Origin: an uncultured Alsobacter sp.
Lineage (GTDB): Bacteria; Pseudomonadota; Alphaproteobacteria; Rhizobiales; Beijerinckiaceae
NCBI RefSeq assembly: GCF_945952055.1
Contig: NZ_CAMFHB010000002.1
Span: 186,001-250,000 of the forward strand
Direction: 5' to 3'
DNA: 64,000 bases
In this document: one piece after another, positions 61,304 through 64,000 of the stretch
How positions within the stretch are numbered: the first letter of the stretch is position 1
Layout of the letters: every line of letters begins with the position of its first letter
Program-made: the position numbers and the translations under genes
The notes under the pieces: generated by a model
The model's database searches: none
What the model saw: the letters and a program-made list of their open reading frames with translations, nothing else
Told to the model about the DNA's origin: nothing

Positions 61304-61393
61304 GCTCGCGTCTCCACCCCAATCGGGATGGAGCAACCGTAGATTGATAAATTTAAAGATCACTCAATCTGCGGATGTGAATTCGTTGATCCG

Positions 61394-62161
61394 TCACAAT
61401 TCACTCAAACCTTTGGCAATGCTGGCCGCGGCGATCCCGGCGAGGCAGAGCACCGAGACGCGGCGATGCAGTTTCGCGTCGCCGCGATGGAAGCCCTGGG
61501 CGCCGCACCACGTGCCCACCCACATGACCGGCAGGGCCACGATGGACAGGACGACGGTGTCGCGTCCCATCAGCCCAACCGCGGCGGCGCTGCCCAGGGC
61601 GGCGACCGACGTGGCCAGGAAGAACACCAGCAGCGAGGCCCGCACCTGCAGCCGGCCCAGCGGCGAGGTCATGTAGAACGCGACGGCGGCGGGACCCGGC
61701 ATCGCGGCCACCCCGTTGCACAGCCCGGCGGCGAGCCCCATCGCGATCGTCCACAGGCGCCCGGGAACCGCGGAGAGGCCGAAGCCTCCCCCCACCAGGA
61801 TCGCCGCGACGAGGGTCAGGAGCCCGATCACGATCCGCGCGCCCGAGGCCGGCGCGACGCTGAGCAGCGCGACGCCGAACGGCGACCCGATCGTCGAGCC
61901 AACGATCAGCCAGCGCAGCGACGGCCAATGGCAATCCCGCGAGGCCGCGGGAAAATCGAGGATCCCGCCCAGGAACTGCAGGCCCAGCGCGAGGGCGACG
62001 GCGCTGGAGGGCGAAATGAACAGGCTGAGCAGCGGCACGGCGGCGATGGCGAAGCCGAACCCCGTGAAGCCGCGCAGCGCCGCGGCCGCGAACACCACGG
62101 CCAGCGCTTCGGCCAGGCGATCGAGCGAGGGCAGCAGACCGAGCCAGTCGTGAAGGGCCAT
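61394..62161 (-). CDS. TauE/SafE-family membrane transporter
   Basis: A 255-aa inner-membrane protein with about eight helices in two repeats (LRGFTGFGFAIAAVPLL and LAAGLCNGVAAMPGPAAVAFYM). Family members export sulfonates, sulfite or organic anions. ATG 62161 (MALHDW) has AGGA upstream; a longer frame to 62272 adds a charged stretch that does not look like protein. Confidence 0.87.
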   Translation of the reverse strand: MALHDWLGLLPSLDRLAEALAVVFAAAALRGFTGFGFAIAAVPLLSLFISPSSAVALALGLQFLGGILDFPAASRDCHWPSLRWLIVGSTIGSPFGVALLSVAPASGARIVIGLLTLVAAILVGGGFGLSAVPGRLWTIAMGLAAGLCNGVAAMPGPAAVAFYMTSPLGRLQVRASLLVFFLATSVAALGSAAAVGLMGRDTVVLSIVALPVMWVGTWCGAQGFHRGDAKLHRRVSVLCLAGIAAASIAKGLSEL

Positions 62162-62489
62162 GCACGTTCCTGCAACCGCCGGCACGAGGGACCGGTCCGA
62201 CGACACCGCGCGGAGAGGCGCGATTCGCCCGCCGCGCGGCGGCCGGACGATACAGCCTTTCCGGGCCGGCATGGCGGCGGCCGCGGCGCGACGCTCAAGC
62301 CCGGCGCGCTGGTCGCAGACGCGCTAGCGAGTGTCGCCCGGACGGCTTGCCACGGGATCGGAATGTTTCGACCATCCCTGTCGAGGGGCGTCTCCACTGG
62401 AGGCGATCGAGGGGCTGGCCGCGACGCGCGAGGACGGTCATGATGGCCCGACAAGCGCCGAAAACGGCCGAGACATCACGGAGGGGACC
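62162..62489. other. 328-bp intergenic region between divergent genes
   Basis: No gene identified; it should contain promoters for the TauE/SafE gene (minus) and the binding-protein gene (plus). A 9-bp direct repeat TCGAGGGGC occurs at 62384-62392 and 62408-62416 around a short CTCCA-C-TGGAG palindrome. Nothing else can be supported. Confidence 0.4.
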
Positions 62490-64000
62490 ATGACCAACGA
62501 CATCCACGACCAGCATATCCGCACGTTGGGCCGCCAGCTGGCCGACGGCTCGATGAACCGGCGCGAATTCGTTCGCTTCGCGACCCTGCTCGGCATGGCC
62601 GCACCGGCCGCCTACGCCGCCGCCGGCCTCGCGGCGCCGACGGCCGCCCGCGCGCAGTCCATGCCCAAGGGCGGCGTGTTGCGCATCGGCACGCGCGTCA
62701 AGGAGATCAAGAGCCCGCACACCTATTCGTGGGGCGGCTACGACTCCAACATCTCCCGCCAGGTGCTCGAATATCTCACCTTCACCGACGAGAAGGGCGT
62801 CACCGGGCCGGGCCTGTTCGAGAAGTGGTCGGTCAGCCCCGACCTGAAGACCTGGACCTTCAACGTCCGCAAGGGCGTGAAGTGGCACAACGGCCAGGAG
62901 TTCACGGCCGACCACGTGATCTGGAACCTGAAGCGCGTGCTCGATCCGGAAGTCGGCTCGTCGATGATCGGCCTGATGAAAGGCTACCTGCTCGACGACA
63001 CCACCGTGAACGGCAAGGCCTCGACCAAGATCTGGGACGCCAACGCCATCGAGAAGGTCGACGACCACACGGTGCGCATCAACTGCAAGCTGCCGCAGGT
63101 GGCGGTGCCGGAGCACTTCTTCCACTACCCGATGGCCATCATGCACCCCGACAGCAAGGGCGTGTTCCAGGTGGGTTCGGTCGGCACGGGGCCGTTCACG
63201 CTCACCGAGTTCGACCTCGGCAAGAAGGCCGTGCTCAAGGCCCAGAAGGGCTACTGGGGCGGTGACGCCTTCATCGACACGATGGAGCAGATCGACATCG
63301 GCGACGACGCCAGCGCCGCCATCGCCGCGCTCGCCTCCAAGCAGCTGCACGGCCTCGTCTTCGCCGATCCCGGCCAGTACGACGCGCTCAAGGCGCTGCC
63401 GCACCTGGCCTTCTACGACGTGCCGACGGCGGAGACCGGCGTCATCCGCATGCGCTGCGACGCCAAGCCCTTCGACAACCCGAAGGTGCGCAAGGCCATG
63501 CGCCTGGCCATCGACCCGGAGGTGGTGCTGAAGGTGGCGCTGCGCGGCCTCGGCGTGACCGGCGACCATCACCACTGCTCGCCCGCGCATCCCGACTATG
63601 CGGCGATCCCGCCGATGAAGCGCGACGTGGCTGCGGCGAAGAAGCTGCTCGCCGAAGCCGGCTACGCCAACGGCATCTCGGCGGAAATCATCGTCCCCAA
63701 CGACCACGCCTGGTTCCAGACGCAGGCCGAAGCCTGCATCGAGATGTGGAAGGAAGCCGGCATCACCATCAAGCTGTCGCCCATGCCGGGCGCGGCCTAC
63801 TGGGACGTGTGGACGAAGGTGCCGATGGGCACGACCATCTGGTACCACCGCCCGCTGTCGATCATGTGCCTGGGCCTCGCCTACCGCACCGGCGTGCCGT
63901 GGAACGAGTCCGGCTACTCCAACAAGGAGTTCGACGAGATCCTGACGCAGGCCGAGGGCACCATCGACCTCGCCAAGCGCAAGGAGCTCGTGGCCAAGCT
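62490..64000 (+). CDS. Peptide-type ABC solute-binding protein (SBP_bac_5), 3' end beyond window
   Basis: At least 503 residues, still open at the right edge. A long N-terminal region (MTNDIHDQHIRTLGRQL) precedes a Tat signal with MNRREFVRFATLLGM and cleavage near ARA-QS (about residue 56). Mature features: YLTFTDEKGVTGPGLFEKWSVS, NVRKGVKWHNGQEFTADHVIWNLKRVLD, VGTGPFTLTEFDLGKKAVLKAQKGYWGG, and FDNPKVRKAMRLAIDPEVVL. Start supported by GGAGGGG, 5 nt away. Permease and ATPase genes presumably follow outside the window. Substrate not deducible. Confidence 0.92.
   Translation, partial: MTNDIHDQHIRTLGRQLADGSMNRREFVRFATLLGMAAPAAYAAAGLAAPTAARAQSMPKGGVLRIGTRVKEIKSPHTYSWGGYDSNISRQVLEYLTFTDEKGVTGPGLFEKWSVSPDLKTWTFNVRKGVKWHNGQEFTADHVIWNLKRVLDPEVGSSMIGLMKGYLLDDTTVNGKASTKIWDANAIEKVDDHTVRINCKLPQVAVPEHFFHYPMAIMHPDSKGVFQVGSVGTGPFTLTEFDLGKKAVLKAQKGYWGGDAFIDTMEQIDIGDDASAAIAALASKQLHGLVFADPGQYDALKALPHLAFYDVPTAETGVIRMRCDAKPFDNPKVRKAMRLAIDPEVVLKVALRGLGVTGDHHHCSPAHPDYAAIPPMKRDVAAAKKLLAEAGYANGISAEIIVPNDHAWFQTQAEACIEMWKEAGITIKLSPMPGAAYWDVWTKVPMGTTIWYHRPLSIMCLGLAYRTGVPWNESGYSNKEFDEILTQAEGTIDLAKRKELVAK

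Overview
The window is 64 kb of very GC-rich DNA with dense, short-spaced genes, many of them joined by ATGA stop/start overlaps. The best lineage marker is the porin at 30333-31685, a Porin_2 (Omp2a/2b-like) protein typical of Hyphomicrobiales. DUF1236 and DUF2231 proteins, a yehZYXW osmolyte transporter, OpgD and a ThuA/ThuB-like pair also fit a free-living alphaproteobacterium of that order. The genus cannot be decided from sequence alone. I see no rRNA, tRNA, CRISPR array, insertion sequence, phage gene or integrase; this looks like chromosomal metabolic and surface-function territory.

Layout. 1-7141: a LacI regulator divergent from a CUT1 sugar ABC operon that also carries an argininosuccinate-lyase-like enzyme. 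7190-13654: an ECF41 sigma factor divergent from its carboxymuconolactone-decarboxylase partner, with matching promoters on both strands; then a DoxX-like protein, a LuxR-type response regulator, a giant beta-propeller hybrid-architecture sensor kinase and an OhrR/MarR regulator. 13670-16086: an EamA exporter divergent from a MocR regulator. 16290-21505: small envelope and stress proteins, a lipoprotein PQQ-type sugar dehydrogenase, an enolase-superfamily dehydratase, a stand-alone receiver protein and a hemolysin-III protein. 21534-29931: a type I secretion ABC/membrane-fusion pair, then exopolysaccharide functions (GDP-mannose synthesis, glycosyltransferase, UDP-glucuronate 4-epimerase, membrane-anchored SGNH-like protein). 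30333-31743: porin with a strong terminator. 31767-35554: osmF-yehYXW.

35696-46166 is the most cohesive accessory locus: a GntR regulator with an unfamiliar effector domain heads a five-gene catabolic operon (creatininase-family amidohydrolase, ketopantoate-reductase-like enzyme, SDR, M20 peptidase) and faces a complete Dpp/Opp-type ABC importer. Two matching inverted-repeat operators lie in the shared promoter region. The natural reading is uptake and stepwise breakdown of one amide- or peptide-like compound whose identity I cannot name.

46363-51205 encodes a thuEFG-BA-like disaccharide uptake and 3-keto-oxidation operon that lacks its own ATPase. 51513-57360 holds a chemoreceptor, a luciferase-like monooxygenase, a second SGNH-like protein related to the one at 28843, an ArsR/AHSA1 pair with two perfect operators, and an NahE/PhdJ-type hydratase-aldolase. 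57619-62161 holds OpgD, a DUF1028 protein, a TadG-like von Willebrand protein and a TauE/SafE exporter. A peptide-type solute-binding protein runs off the right edge.

The most informative signals not captured by gene calling are the paired ECF41 promoters, the paired operators of the LacI, GntR and ArsR regulators, the GC hairpins placed after binding-protein genes of ABC operons, and a CTAG-centred motif shared by polysaccharide genes and the distant SGNH paralogue.
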